From assembly GCA_050248375.1 (NCBI GenBank), contig JBFWSL010000184.1, positions 1-7,956 on the forward strand: a DNA stretch of 7,956 nucleotides, written 5' to 3'. The notes under the pieces were generated by a model. That model saw nothing but the letters and a program-made list of their open reading frames with translations. It was not told the origin of the DNA and searched no databases. Shown in pieces: positions 1 to 6,414 of this stretch; the stretch's first letter is position 1; the number at the start of each line of letters is the position of its first letter. The translations under genes were made by a program, and so were the position numbers. The stretch is from JAYZVT01 sp050248375 (GTDB lineage: Bacteria > Pseudomonadota > Alphaproteobacteria > Rhizobiales > Methyloligellaceae).

Positions 1-441
1 GTTGACGACCGGGATGACGCCGAGCCTGAGCAGCGTTTCCATGGTGGAGCGGGCATTGAGGTATTTCCGGCGCTCCTCCGTGTCGGAGAGGGTCAGCAGG
101 ATCTGCGCCGCGACGAGCTTGTGGGCGCGGAAGCGTTCCTCATAGGCATGGGCGAGGCCGATCTGTCCCACCGCGGCGGCGGCCTGGCTTTCCTCCAGCC
201 GCAGCGCGCCCGAAGCGAGGCCGAGCGCGCGCCGCCCCAGCGCGATGGCGCCGGAGGAGACCAGGATGACATCGCGCTTCCTCGCCCGCAGGGCGGCCAC
301 GTCCCCGGCCAGGGAAGCGAGCCAGTCCGATTTCAGCTTGCCGGTATCGCGGTCGGCCAGCAGGGACGAGCCGATCTTGACCACGATGCGCCGCGCGCCG
401 GTCCATTCCTTCCTCGCGGGAGCTCTCGTCAGGGACGCCAT
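1..441 (-). CDS. proB: Glutamate 5-kinase, N-terminal part (3' end off the window)
   Basis: Glutamate 5-kinase phosphorylates L-glutamate with ATP in the cytoplasm, the first step of proline synthesis. Only the first 147 residues are visible, and the frame is open to the left edge. They carry the amino-acid-kinase landmarks: VVKIGSSLLAD at residues 20-30 (phosphate-binding strand and loop), VSSGAIALG at 61-69, QILLT at 113-117, RKYLNARSTMETLL at 125-138, and a final VIPVVN where the family usually continues with an END motif. The ATG at 441 is preferred because a GGAG Shine-Dalgarno lies about 6 bases upstream. It places the start 13 bases inside the end of obgE, so the two genes are probably translationally coupled. 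The obgE-proB order is common in alphaproteobacteria. The C-terminal PUA domain, if present, is outside the window. The family call is secure. Confidence 0.95.
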   Translation of the reverse strand, partial: MASLTRAPARKEWTGARRIVVKIGSSLLADRDTGKLKSDWLASLAGDVAALRARKRDVILVSSGAIALGRRALGLASGALRLEESQAAAAVGQIGLAHAYEERFRAHKLVAAQILLTLSDTEERRKYLNARSTMETLLRLGVIPVVN

Positions 442-1463
442 GGCTGCTCCGTCGCTTCCTCGCGCTCCTGCGTGCGCCCGGCGGCGACCAGCCCGGCCAC
501 GTGGTCGAGCAGGGCCTCCATGCCCTTGCCGGAAACAGCGGAAATGCGCATGGGAGTCTGGCCGCAGACCTTTCTCAGTCCGGCGGCGCGCCGCTTGGCC
601 TCCTCCGCGGTGACGGCGTCGCATTTGGTCAGCACCACGATCTCGTCCATTTCCTCCAGGCCGCCGCCATAGGCCTCCAGCTCGCCGCGGATGACGCGCC
701 AGGCCTGCGCCGGGTCCTCCTGGGTCACGTCGATCAGGTGCAGGATGGCGCGGCAGCGCTCCACATGGCCGAGGAAGCGGTCGCCGATGCCGGCGCCCTC
801 ATGGGCTCCCTCGATGAGGCCGGGAATGTCCGCGATGACGATGTCGCGGCCCTTGTGGCGCAGCACGCCGAGATTGGGGTGCAGGGTGGTGAAGGGGTAG
901 TCGGCGATCTTGGGACGCGCGCCGGAAATGGAGGCGAGCAGGGTCGACTTGCCTGCGTTGGGCAGGCCGACGAGGCCGATGTCGGCGATCAGCTTCAGCC
1001 GCAGCCAGATGGTCAGCTCCTCGCCCTCCTCACCGGGATTGGCGCGGCGCGGGGCGCGGTTGGTGGCGCTCTTGAAGCGGACGTTGCCGAAGCCGCCGTT
1101 GCCGCCTTTCGCCAGGCGCACGCGCTGGCCGGGCACGGTGAGGTCGGCGATGAGGGTCTCGTTGTCCTCGGCGAAGATCTGCGTCCCGGGGGGCACCTTC
1201 AGCGTCACGTCGGCGCCGTCGGCGCCGGTGCGCTCGCGGCCCGCGCCGTTGTCGCCGCGGCCGGCCTTGTAGTGCTGCTGGTAGCGATAGTCGATGAGGG
1301 TGTTCAGGTTGGCCACGCATTCGGCCCACACGTCGCCGCCGCGCCCGCCGTCGCCGCCGTTGGGACCGCCGAACTCGATGAACTTCTCGCGACGGAAGCT
1401 GACGCAGCCGTTGCCGCCATCGCCAGAGCGGATATAGACCTTGGCCTGGTCGAGGAACTTCAT
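429..1463 (-). CDS. obgE: GTPase ObgE/CgtA, ribosome assembly
   Basis: Obg is a conserved, usually essential GTPase that binds the large ribosomal subunit, with roles in 50S assembly and stress response. The 344-residue protein is full length for the family. Residues 1-159 form the glycine-rich Obg fold, with the typical start MKFLDQAKVYIRSGDGGNG and repeated G-G-x-G-G turns. The G domain follows: G1 GLPNAGKST at 166-174, switch region DYPFTTLHPNLGV at 188-200, G3 DIPGLIEGA at 212-220, G4 TKCD at 279-282, and G5 SAVSGKG at 308-314. G4 has Thr in place of the more usual Asn of NKxD, a variant but not a loss. The short C-terminal tail is rich in Glu and Arg, much shorter than the acidic tails of some Obg proteins. 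The RBS is weak (GAAGG about 10 bases upstream). The stop overlaps the proB start. Confidence 0.98.
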   Translation of the reverse strand: MKFLDQAKVYIRSGDGGNGCVSFRREKFIEFGGPNGGDGGRGGDVWAECVANLNTLIDYRYQQHYKAGRGDNGAGRERTGADGADVTLKVPPGTQIFAEDNETLIADLTVPGQRVRLAKGGNGGFGNVRFKSATNRAPRRANPGEEGEELTIWLRLKLIADIGLVGLPNAGKSTLLASISGARPKIADYPFTTLHPNLGVLRHKGRDIVIADIPGLIEGAHEGAGIGDRFLGHVERCRAILHLIDVTQEDPAQAWRVIRGELEAYGGGLEEMDEIVVLTKCDAVTAEEAKRRAAGLRKVCGQTPMRISAVSGKGMEALLDHVAGLVAAGRTQEREEATEQPWRP

Positions 1464-1496
1464 CGGCGGCAGCCTTCAGCGGCGCGGGCAAACCCG

Positions 1497-1560
1497 GCCG
1501 CACGGGCGCCGGGCCCCATCCCTCTAGGACGGAGCGCGGCGTATCGCAAGCCCGTGCGGC
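1497..1560. repeat. 11-bp perfect inverted repeat in the GNAT-obgE gap
   Basis: GCCGCACGGGC at 1497-1507 is the exact reverse complement of GCCCGTGCGGC at 1550-1560, with 42 bases between. It occupies most of the 112-base gap between the GNAT stop and the obgE start. There is no following T-run, so it does not look like an intrinsic terminator. It could fold in the obgE leader RNA or be a protein site; its function is unknown. Confidence 0.6.
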
Positions 1561-1575
1561 GGAGTTGGCAAACGG

Positions 1576-2181
1576 TCATTTTCCGGTCCAGTTCTTGAGC
1601 GCCACCCAGACATTGCGCTCCAGCACGAAATCCTCGCTCGGCACCGGGCCGCGGCGGGACACGATCCGCGTCATGCCGGCGCCGGTGTACTGGAAGCCGC
1701 ACTTCTGCAGGACCCGGCGGGAACGGGCGTTGCCGGCAAGGCAATGGGCGTGGAGCCGGTCCTGCCCCAGGTCCTGGAAGGCATGGTCGGTCACGCGCTG
1801 GGCGGCCTCGGTGGCATAGCCCTTGCCCCAGTGGGTTTCTCCCAGCCAGTAGCCGATCTCGGTCTCGCCCTGCTCGTCGGCGCCGAGGCCCGCGGCTCCG
1901 ATCACGGTGCCGTCCGCGAGCAGCGCCAGCAGGAAGGCCCGCGTGCGCGATGCCGGGCCCGACATGCGGCCGATCCAGGCGCGGGCGTCCGCCTCGCCAT
2001 AGGGCCAGGGCATGGAACGGGTCATGCGCGCCACCTTGGGGTTGTTGGCGAGGGCGGCGATGGCGGGCGCGTCCGCCTCGCCGGGGCCGCGCAGCCTCAG
2101 GCGCGCGGTGAACAGCTCGGCGGGCACCGCGCCCGCCCGCTTTTGCAAAGGGTCTTCGGTCTCCTCGTCCAGTCCCGTCAT
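1576..2181 (-). CDS. GNAT family N-acetyltransferase, RimJ/RimL-like
   Basis: This 201-residue protein is a GCN5-related N-acetyltransferase of the Acetyltransf_3 (RimJ/RimL) type, which transfers acetyl from acetyl-CoA to an amino group. Seen in the sequence: the family opening LFTARLRLRGPGEADAPAIA at 23-42, IGYWLGETHWGKGYATEA at 109-126 containing the acetyl-CoA pyrophosphate-binding loop (HWGKGYATE), and the late motif NARSRRVLQKCGFQYTG at 151-167 (the Asn and GF positions are typical). The first 20 residues are a non-conserved extension. The ATG at 2181 has a GGAG/GGAAG stretch upstream. A GNAT gene between rpmA and obgE is a recurrent arrangement in alphaproteobacteria and suggests a link to ribosome function, but the substrate cannot be read from the sequence. 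It sits directly downstream of a terminator, so its expression may depend on read-through or a separate promoter. Confidence 0.92.
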   Translation of the reverse strand: MTGLDEETEDPLQKRAGAVPAELFTARLRLRGPGEADAPAIAALANNPKVARMTRSMPWPYGEADARAWIGRMSGPASRTRAFLLALLADGTVIGAAGLGADEQGETEIGYWLGETHWGKGYATEAAQRVTDHAFQDLGQDRLHAHCLAGNARSRRVLQKCGFQYTGAGMTRIVSRRGPVPSEDFVLERNVWVALKNWTGK

Positions 2182-2198
2182 GGTCTTCCGCTCCGGTC

Positions 2199-2233
2199 AA
2201 AAAATTAAGGGGAGATGGCGTCCCATCTCCCCT
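2199..2233 (-). terminator. Rho-independent terminator after rpmA
   Basis: Read on the minus strand, AGGGGAGATGG pairs perfectly with CCATCTCCCCT (11 bp, plus positions 2208-2218 and 2223-2233) around a 4-base loop. TTAATTTTTT follows at once. This is a textbook intrinsic terminator for the rplU-rpmA transcript. Its T-run ends about 17 bases before the GNAT start codon, so it separates the ribosomal-protein genes from GNAT-obgE-proB. Confidence 0.9.
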
Positions 2234-2299
2234 CATTCGACCTTCTCGCGGATCTCACCGGTTCGACTGGACGCCGGCGGACCCGTATGTCATCCGCGG

Positions 2300-2566
2300 C
2301 TATTTGGCCTCGGCCATCGGGTTTACCGACACATAGACTCGCCCGCTGCGTTTGGTGGCGAAATCCACCTGGCCGTCACGCGTGGCGAACAAGGTATGGT
2401 CCTTGCCGATGCCTACGCCCTCGCCGGGGTGCCACCTGGTGCCGCGCTGGCGCACGATGATGTTGCCGGCGATGACCTGCTCGCCGCCGAATTTCTTCAC
2501 GCCGAGACGGCGTCCCGCGGAGTCGCGACCGTTGCGCGAGGAACCGCCTGCTTTCTTGTGAGCCAT
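2300..2566 (-). CDS. rpmA: Large-subunit ribosomal protein bL27
   Basis: L27 is a small basic protein of the 50S subunit whose N-terminal tail reaches toward the peptidyl-transferase centre. The 88-residue product is of normal length and matches the family throughout: MAHKKAGGSSRNGRDS at the start, GRRLGVKKFGGEQV at 18-31, IIVRQRGTRWHPG at 36-48, and GRVYVSVNP near the end. It begins directly with MAHKK, so it lacks the cleavable N-terminal extension of Firmicutes L27. A CGGAG Shine-Dalgarno lies upstream of the ATG. It follows rplU by 30 bases in the same transcription unit and is followed by a strong terminator. Confidence 0.99.
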   Translation of the reverse strand: MAHKKAGGSSRNGRDSAGRRLGVKKFGGEQVIAGNIIVRQRGTRWHPGEGVGIGKDHTLFATRDGQVDFATKRSGRVYVSVNPMAEAK

Positions 2567-2596
2567 ATCCGTGCTCCGTGTCTCTTCGGTCCGATA

Positions 2597-3211
2597 CTAC
2601 TTCTTAGCGGGCTTCTTGGCAGCCGGTTTCTTGGCCGCGGGCTTTTTCTCCGTGGCCTTTTTCTCCGCAGCCTTCGGCGCGTCCGCCTTGCTGGCTTCCG
2701 CTTTCTTTTCGGGCGCGGCCTTCTTGGCGGGCGCCTTCTTCTCCGCCTTCTTCTTCTCGGGCGCGGCCTTGTTTTCGGGCGCGGCCCCGGCCTCGGTTTC
2801 CACCGGCTCGGCCGCCTTCACCGCGGCGGACTTCTTCGGTGTGGGGAACTTCTCCACCTTGCGGGGCAGCGGCTTGCCGGCGTCCTTGGAGGGTTTCTTG
2901 CCGCCGGTGAGGATCTCGGTGATGCGGATGGCGGTCAACTCCTGCCTGTGGCCGCGTTTGCGGCGGTAGTTCTGGCGGCGCTTCTTCTTGAAGACGATGA
3001 TCTTGGGCCCGCGGCGCTGCTCGATGATCTGGGCGCCGACGCAGGCGCCCGAAACCAGCGGGGCGCCGATCTGGGGCTTGTCACCGCCGACGAGAAGCAC
3101 CTCGCCGAGTTCGACGATGTCGCCCTCGCTGCCGGGAATCTTCTCGATCTCGATGATCTGGTCGGGGGCGACGTGATATTGCTTGCCGCCGGTCCGGATG
3201 ACTGCGTACAT
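2597..3211 (-). CDS. rplU: Large-subunit ribosomal protein bL21 with long Lys/Ala-rich tail
   Basis: L21 binds 23S rRNA in the 50S subunit. Residues 1-103 are the complete canonical protein: MYAVIRTGGKQYHV at the start, then the basic signature IIVFKKKRRQNYRRKRGHRQ at 71-90. The usual protein is about 103 residues, but this one has 204. Residues 104-204 are low complexity, made almost only of Lys, Ala, Pro and Glu, ending in repeated KKPAA units (about 190-204). The tail is in frame with the core and shows no sign of frameshift, so it is a real extension. Tails of this kind are known in some alphaproteobacterial L21 proteins, and the composition resembles histone-H1-like tails. An AAGGAA RBS lies about 8 bases before the ATG. 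It is the first gene of the rplU-rpmA unit. Confidence 0.98.
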   Translation of the reverse strand: MYAVIRTGGKQYHVAPDQIIEIEKIPGSEGDIVELGEVLLVGGDKPQIGAPLVSGACVGAQIIEQRRGPKIIVFKKKRRQNYRRKRGHRQELTAIRITEILTGGKKPSKDAGKPLPRKVEKFPTPKKSAAVKAAEPVETEAGAAPENKAAPEKKKAEKKAPAKKAAPEKKAEASKADAPKAAEKKATEKKPAAKKPAAKKPAKK

Positions 3212-3320
3212 GGTTCAATTCCTTAGCTTTTCCGCGCCCTGCGGCGCCGCGTGAGCGGACTTGGCTCTGCTTTGAGAGGGGCCAACAGGTGGCCCGGGCC
3301 TCGGGCAGCGACGTGTTGCT

Positions 3321-3340
3321 CAAGGGGCGAACCCCTCAAG
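3321..3340 (-). promoter_or_regulatory. UUCG-tetraloop hairpin in the rplU leader
   Basis: On the minus strand, AGGGG-TTCG-CCCCT forms a stem with the very stable UUCG loop, extended by G-U wobble and U-A pairs. It sits within a few bases of the predicted rplU transcription start and about 110 bases before the start codon. It may protect the 5' end of the mRNA or form part of a ribosomal-protein autoregulatory leader. Neither role is shown by the sequence. Confidence 0.45.
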
Positions 3341-3351
3341 ATCGCGCGCGC

Positions 3352-3379
3352 ACTATACGTATGGCGGGCCCCAAGTCAA
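3352..3379 (-). promoter_or_regulatory. Sigma70-type promoter of rplU-rpmA
   Basis: On the minus strand TTGACT (3379-3374) is separated by 16 bases from TATAGT (3357-3352), close to the consensus -35 and -10 boxes and stronger than anything else nearby. The predicted start gives a leader of about 130 bases before rplU. Confidence 0.7.
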
Positions 3380-3529
3380 CGAAAAGGGGATTGAATGGGG
3401 GATAAGGGCGGCTCGAAGCGGCTTCGGACCGCGTCTGCCGGGACCGTCAACGATCGGCGATTCGCGGCGCCGGGCCGACAACGGACGGTGCGCAGGCCGA
3501 ACCGCCGAGACGCTCGCGGCCCATTGCCT

Positions 3530-3570
3530 GGCGCGGCCTGGCTTGGCGCGGCCTAGCTTGGCGCGGATTG
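3530..3570. repeat. 15-bp tandem repeat, about 2.5 copies
   Basis: GGCGCGGCCTGGCTT at 3530-3544 is followed directly by GGCGCGGCCTAGCTT (one mismatch) at 3545-3559 and by a partial GGCGCGG unit from 3560. It is non-coding and about 80 bases upstream of the tRNA gene. It is probably a slippage product in GC-rich spacer. Confidence 0.65.
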
Positions 3571-3613
3571 GCGGGCGCTTTCCCCGCAGGAGCCCGCATC
3601 AGGGAATCCGCTG

Positions 3614-3642
3614 TTGTCCTGCCCCGACCCCTTGGCTATACG
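3614..3642 (+). promoter_or_regulatory. Promoter of tRNA-Ser(CGA)
   Basis: TTGTCC at 3614-3619, a 17-base spacer and TATACG at 3637-3642 form a reasonable sigma70 promoter. The predicted start is only a few bases before the mature tRNA 5' end at 3652, implying a very short 5' leader. Confidence 0.55.
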
Positions 3643-3651
3643 CTTGGCCTT

Positions 3652-3984
<333 letters not shown>

Positions 3985-4899
3985 TCAGTCCTCCGAGAAG
4001 AAATCCTCATCGAGACGTTTGAACTCCAGCACCCGGCTGGAGCGCACCCCGACCCCGTGCTCGACCATGAGTTCGGTCAAGCGTCGTCCATCGATCAGGA
4101 TCACACGCTGCGGAATGCGGGACGCGAACTCGACAGCCTGAGCGGAAAACGTCGAGGTCGTCACGAAGACGCCTTTCGACGCGCCGAGGCCGACCAGGCT
4201 TCCGGTGAATGCCTGGATCTCGGGCCGCCCGACCGCGCTTCCCGGGGCGTAGCGTTTCGCTTGGACGTAGACGCGATCGAGACCGAGAACATCCTCGTTG
4301 ATCACGCCGTCAACGCCCCCGTCGCCCGATTTGCCAAGTTGCTCGGACGCATTGCGATGAGAGCCCCCGTAGCCCATCGCCACCAGAAGTTCGACGATGA
4401 CCTGCTCGAAGAAGCTCGGGCTGTTTTGAAGGATGCGGTCCAGCAGGTCTGCGCGCAGTGCAGCGTGGACGGCTTTGTAGGCTGCTTCGACCACCTCCTC
4501 AGGCGTCGCTGACGGAGGCTCCACTTCGGCCGCCGCGGTGACCGCCTCGGAATCGTCCCCACCCCGGTAGAAGTCGCGAAACGCCGGGATCGCAAGCAAG
4601 TACTTGGTATCGAGGCTGGCGGGCGGATTGGCCAGCACCTGCTGCCCAGCCGGAGTTATCACAAAGCGTCCGCGCTTGGGACTTTCCAGCAGTCCGGCCT
4701 TCGTCAGATAGAACTTTGCCCAATGGATGCGGTTGTGGAGAACGCGCTGTTTGCCGCTCGGCAGCATCTGCTCGCGCTCTTCATCCGAGAGACCGAATTT
4801 CGTCGCAATCTCAGCTTCGGCCAGTGGCACGGAGGTTTCGGCCTTGGCAGCTACCTGCAGGACTGGGAGCATGAGAGATTGATAGTCGGGGATGGCCAT
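3985..4899 (-). CDS. mrr: Mrr-type restriction endonuclease
   Basis: Mrr proteins are type IV-like restriction enzymes that cut modified (methylated) foreign DNA; the E. coli enzyme is also linked to the pressure-induced SOS response. The 304-residue product has the family's usual length and layout. An N-terminal winged-helix domain (about 1-92) includes VLHNRIHWAKFYLTKAGLLE at 53-72, RGRFVITPAGQQVL at 76-89, and the following LDTKYLLAIPAF. A linker rich in Ala and Glu (about 113-150) follows, then the Mrr_cat PD-(D/E)xK nuclease domain from about 160. The nuclease shows FFEQVIVELLVAMGYGG at 163-179, SGDGGVDGVI at 191-200 with candidate catalytic Asp193/Asp197, and VYVQAKRY at 210-217 with the QAK triad Lys215. 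All key positions are present, so it is probably active. An AAGGGA stretch precedes the ATG. It faces the tRNA gene and diverges from the primase-like remnant. No partner methyltransferase is seen, as expected for this type. Confidence 0.93.
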   Translation of the reverse strand: MAIPDYQSLMLPVLQVAAKAETSVPLAEAEIATKFGLSDEEREQMLPSGKQRVLHNRIHWAKFYLTKAGLLESPKRGRFVITPAGQQVLANPPASLDTKYLLAIPAFRDFYRGGDDSEAVTAAAEVEPPSATPEEVVEAAYKAVHAALRADLLDRILQNSPSFFEQVIVELLVAMGYGGSHRNASEQLGKSGDGGVDGVINEDVLGLDRVYVQAKRYAPGSAVGRPEIQAFTGSLVGLGASKGVFVTTSTFSAQAVEFASRIPQRVILIDGRRLTELMVEHGVGVRSSRVLEFKRLDEDFFSED

Positions 4900-5767
4900 T
4901 ATTCGATCCCTTCGTCGGCGGTGCTCTTTGCTCCCGCTGGAAGTCGAAGCTTGCGATAGGCCTCAGAGGAGAGCCAACCGGCCCCGCCTCGTCGCGGCCT
5001 GCCTCACGCTGTGCCGGGCCTGGCTTGCCGCCGGCCGTCCACGGGGCGCGCGTATGATCGGGAGCTACGAGACCTGGTCGCGGATCATGGGTGGCGTCCT
5101 CGAGGTCGCCGGGATCGAAGGGTTTCTCGCCAATCTCGATGAAATGCTTGCTGCGGCCGATGGCGAGGGCGCGATCTGGCGCAGCTTCATCGGCGCCTGG
5201 TGGGACCGCTTCGGGACGGCTGAGGTCAGCACCGGCGATCTCTATGAGGTGGCGTTGGCCTGTGAGCCCCCGCTGCCGCTCGGCACCGGAGGCGACCGGT
5301 CACAGCGTACACGGCTCGGCAAAGCGCTCGCCCGCATGCGGGACCGGGTCTTTGACATGGACGGCCGCAAGATGCGCGTGCGCACGCTGGGCGTCTCTCA
5401 TCAGGCCAAGCGCTGGCAGCTCACGATCGAAGGGGAACGTGGGGAACGTTTTCCGCAAGGTGTCGCGGCATCGGGCGGGGAACGTTGCGCCGAAAAGGGG
5501 AACGTCGAAAGCCAAAGTTCCCCGGCACAACCCATTGAAACAAAAAGCTCAGGGGAACGTGGGGAACAAGGGGAACGTTTTTCGACACTAACGCATGCGC
5601 GCGGCTGCGCCCACGCGATGAAGGATGGGGAAAAATGTTCCCCACCTTCGTCACCTTCCCCAACCGCTTGTTCCTCAATGGCTTGCGCCGGGGAACATGC
5701 GGGAGAACATCCCTCATCACGTTCCCCGAACGGCGCTGCGCCGGACTGGCTCAAGGAGGTGCTCTGA
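4892..5767 (+). CDS. Phage/satellite primase-helicase-like protein, C-terminal part, probably 5'-truncated
   Basis: The frame from about 4970 resembles the C-terminal segment of large ATPase/primase-type replication proteins of alphaproteobacterial prophages: NRPRLVAACLTLCRAWLAAG, then GSYETWSRIMGGVLEVAGIEGFL and WRSFIGAWWDRFG. This match is from memory, not a search. The resemblance starts upstream of the first internal ATG (5054) and no Walker or Toprim motifs are present, so the gene has most likely lost its catalytic 5' part. The only upstream ATG in frame is 4892, overlapping the divergent mrr start by 8 bases without a clear RBS; translation from 5054 (about 237 residues) is possible. 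The region of residues 180-290 is low complexity (GERGERF, GEHAGEH, Ser/Pro) because it encodes a GGGGAACGT motif array. Its TGA overlaps the next start codon. It may be a pseudogene, or a shortened protein still expressed as leader of the following operon. Confidence 0.6.
   Translation: MAIIRSLRRRCSLLPLEVEACDRPQRRANRPRLVAACLTLCRAWLAAGRPRGARMIGSYETWSRIMGGVLEVAGIEGFLANLDEMLAAADGEGAIWRSFIGAWWDRFGTAEVSTGDLYEVALACEPPLPLGTGGDRSQRTRLGKALARMRDRVFDMDGRKMRVRTLGVSHQAKRWQLTIEGERGERFPQGVAASGGERCAEKGNVESQSSPAQPIETKSSGERGEQGERFSTLTHARGCAHAMKDGEKCSPPSSPSPTACSSMACAGEHAGEHPSSRSPNGAAPDWLKEVL
5432..5727. repeat. GGGGAACGT motif array (iteron-like), both orientations
   Basis: The exact 9-mer GGGGAACGT occurs at 5432, 5441, 5477, 5497, 5552 and 5570, and its complement ACGTTCCCC at 5719-5727. 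GGGGAAC also occurs at 5561 and 5690, and GTTCCCC at 5517 and 5637. Two blocks are head-to-tail with 9-base periodicity (5432-5449 and 5552-5578). GGGGAA-AAATG-TTCCCC at 5627-5643 is a small palindrome. The copy at 5497 and the inverted copies are in other reading frames than the rest, so the constraint appears to act on DNA rather than on protein. A protein-binding array such as a replication origin or operator is plausible but unproven. Confidence 0.65.
5753..5760 (+). promoter_or_regulatory. Strong Shine-Dalgarno deciding the resolvase start
   Basis: AAGGAGGT lies 6 bases before the ATG at 5767, near-perfect complementarity to the 16S 3' end. It supports this start over the in-frame ATG at 5635 (upstream) and 5875 (downstream). 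Confidence 0.75.
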
Positions 5768-6414
5768 TGGGCACGCCCCGTCATCTCGACCGTCTCCCGG
5801 CCGCAGCGACCGGTCCGCCGCGACGGGTCTTCGATCCGAAACCCGACCCTTGCCCGCGCGCCTTGGAGACCATCATGATTTCGACCGTTGAAACCGGCCC
5901 CGCCGAAGCAGGGGTCATCACATTCCGTCCCCATCCGGCTCATGCGCATCGCGCCATTCTCAGCCTCGATCTCGGCACCACGACCGGCTGGGCGCTGCGC
6001 AGCCATGACGGCCTGATCACGAGCGGCACGGTCTCGTTCCGCCCGAGCCGCTATGACGGGGGTGGCATGCGCTACCTGCGCTTCCGAAGCTGGCTGGACC
6101 AGATCGCCGCCGATATCGGCGGTCGCGCGGCAATCTATTTCGAGGAGGTTCGCCGCCATGTCGGCACCGACGCTGCCCATCTCTATGGCGGCTTCCTGGC
6201 GACGTTGACCGCCTGGTGCGAGCTGCGGGCGATCGCTTATCAGGGCGTCCCCGTCGGCACGATCAAGCGGCACGTCGCCGCCAAGGGCAATGCCGACAAG
6301 GCTGCCGTCATGGCCGCCGTGCGCGCCCGGGGTTTCTCGCCTGCGGACGACAATGAAGCCGACGCCATCGCCATTCTGCTCTGGGCCATCGAGACCGATG
6401 GAGGCGTGCGATGA
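5767..6414 (+). CDS. RuvC-like Holliday-junction resolvase (RNase H fold), phage type
   Basis: A 215-residue nuclease of the RuvC/RNase H fold that would resolve branched DNA during element replication or recombination. After an unconserved first 60 residues, the first strand AILSLDLGTTTGWAL (63-77) carries catalytic Asp68 and the Gly-Thr-Thr-Gly-Trp turn. IYFEEVRRHVGTDAAH at 124-138 supplies Glu126/Glu127. GTIKRHVAAKGNADK at 164-178 matches the conserved Lys-rich strand and loop of phage RuvC-like proteins. DDNEADAIAILLWA at 194-207 supplies the final acidic pair (Asp195, Asp199). All four acidic positions are intact, so an active enzyme is likely. The start overlaps the previous stop (TGATG) and has a strong RBS; the stop overlaps the next ATG (ATGA). 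It is not the chromosomal ruvC, since ruvA and ruvB are absent and the N-terminus differs. Confidence 0.88.
   Translation: MGTPRHLDRLPAAATGPPRRVFDPKPDPCPRALETIMISTVETGPAEAGVITFRPHPAHAHRAILSLDLGTTTGWALRSHDGLITSGTVSFRPSRYDGGGMRYLRFRSWLDQIAADIGGRAAIYFEEVRRHVGTDAAHLYGGFLATLTAWCELRAIAYQGVPVGTIKRHVAAKGNADKAAVMAAVRARGFSPADDNEADAIAILLWAIETDGGVR

Larger units (their letters stand above)
3212..3651. other. Divergent non-coding region between rplU and tRNA-Ser
   Basis: No convincing gene lies in these 440 bases. From left to right they hold the rplU 5' leader with a UUCG-loop hairpin, the leftward rplU promoter, about 150 bases of GC-rich sequence without an assigned function, a short 15-bp tandem repeat, and the rightward promoter of the tRNA gene. 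Open frames here are GC-driven and lack family resemblance. Confidence 0.7.

Noticed and set aside
1521..1549. Possible obgE promoter on the minus strand (TTGCGA, 17 bases, TAGAGG)
   Set aside because: The -10 box is a poor match and the sequence lies in the inverted repeat. It is too weak to annotate without transcript data.
501..1598. 365-residue plus-strand frame opposite obgE
   Set aside because: It is the GC-rich antisense shadow of obgE (Gly/Ala/Val-rich, no family match); the obgE frame is unambiguous.
1460..2236. 258-residue minus-strand frame overlapping the GNAT gene
   Set aside because: It is an out-of-frame shadow rich in Arg/Pro/Gly; the GNAT motifs are in the 1576-2181 frame.
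2012..3226. 404-residue plus-strand frame opposite rplU, rpmA and the GNAT start
   Set aside because: It spans three genes on the other strand and the terminator. Its Leu/Gly-rich stretch is the complement of the Lys/Ala-rich L21 tail.
5432..5727. CRISPR-like array
   Set aside because: Repeat units are only 9 bases with irregular spacing, both orientations occur, and they sit within coding sequence, so this is not CRISPR architecture.
5401..6273. 290-residue minus-strand frame over the motif array and resolvase
   Set aside because: It has no recognisable domain, and the opposite strand carries a clearly conserved RuvC-like gene with a proper RBS.
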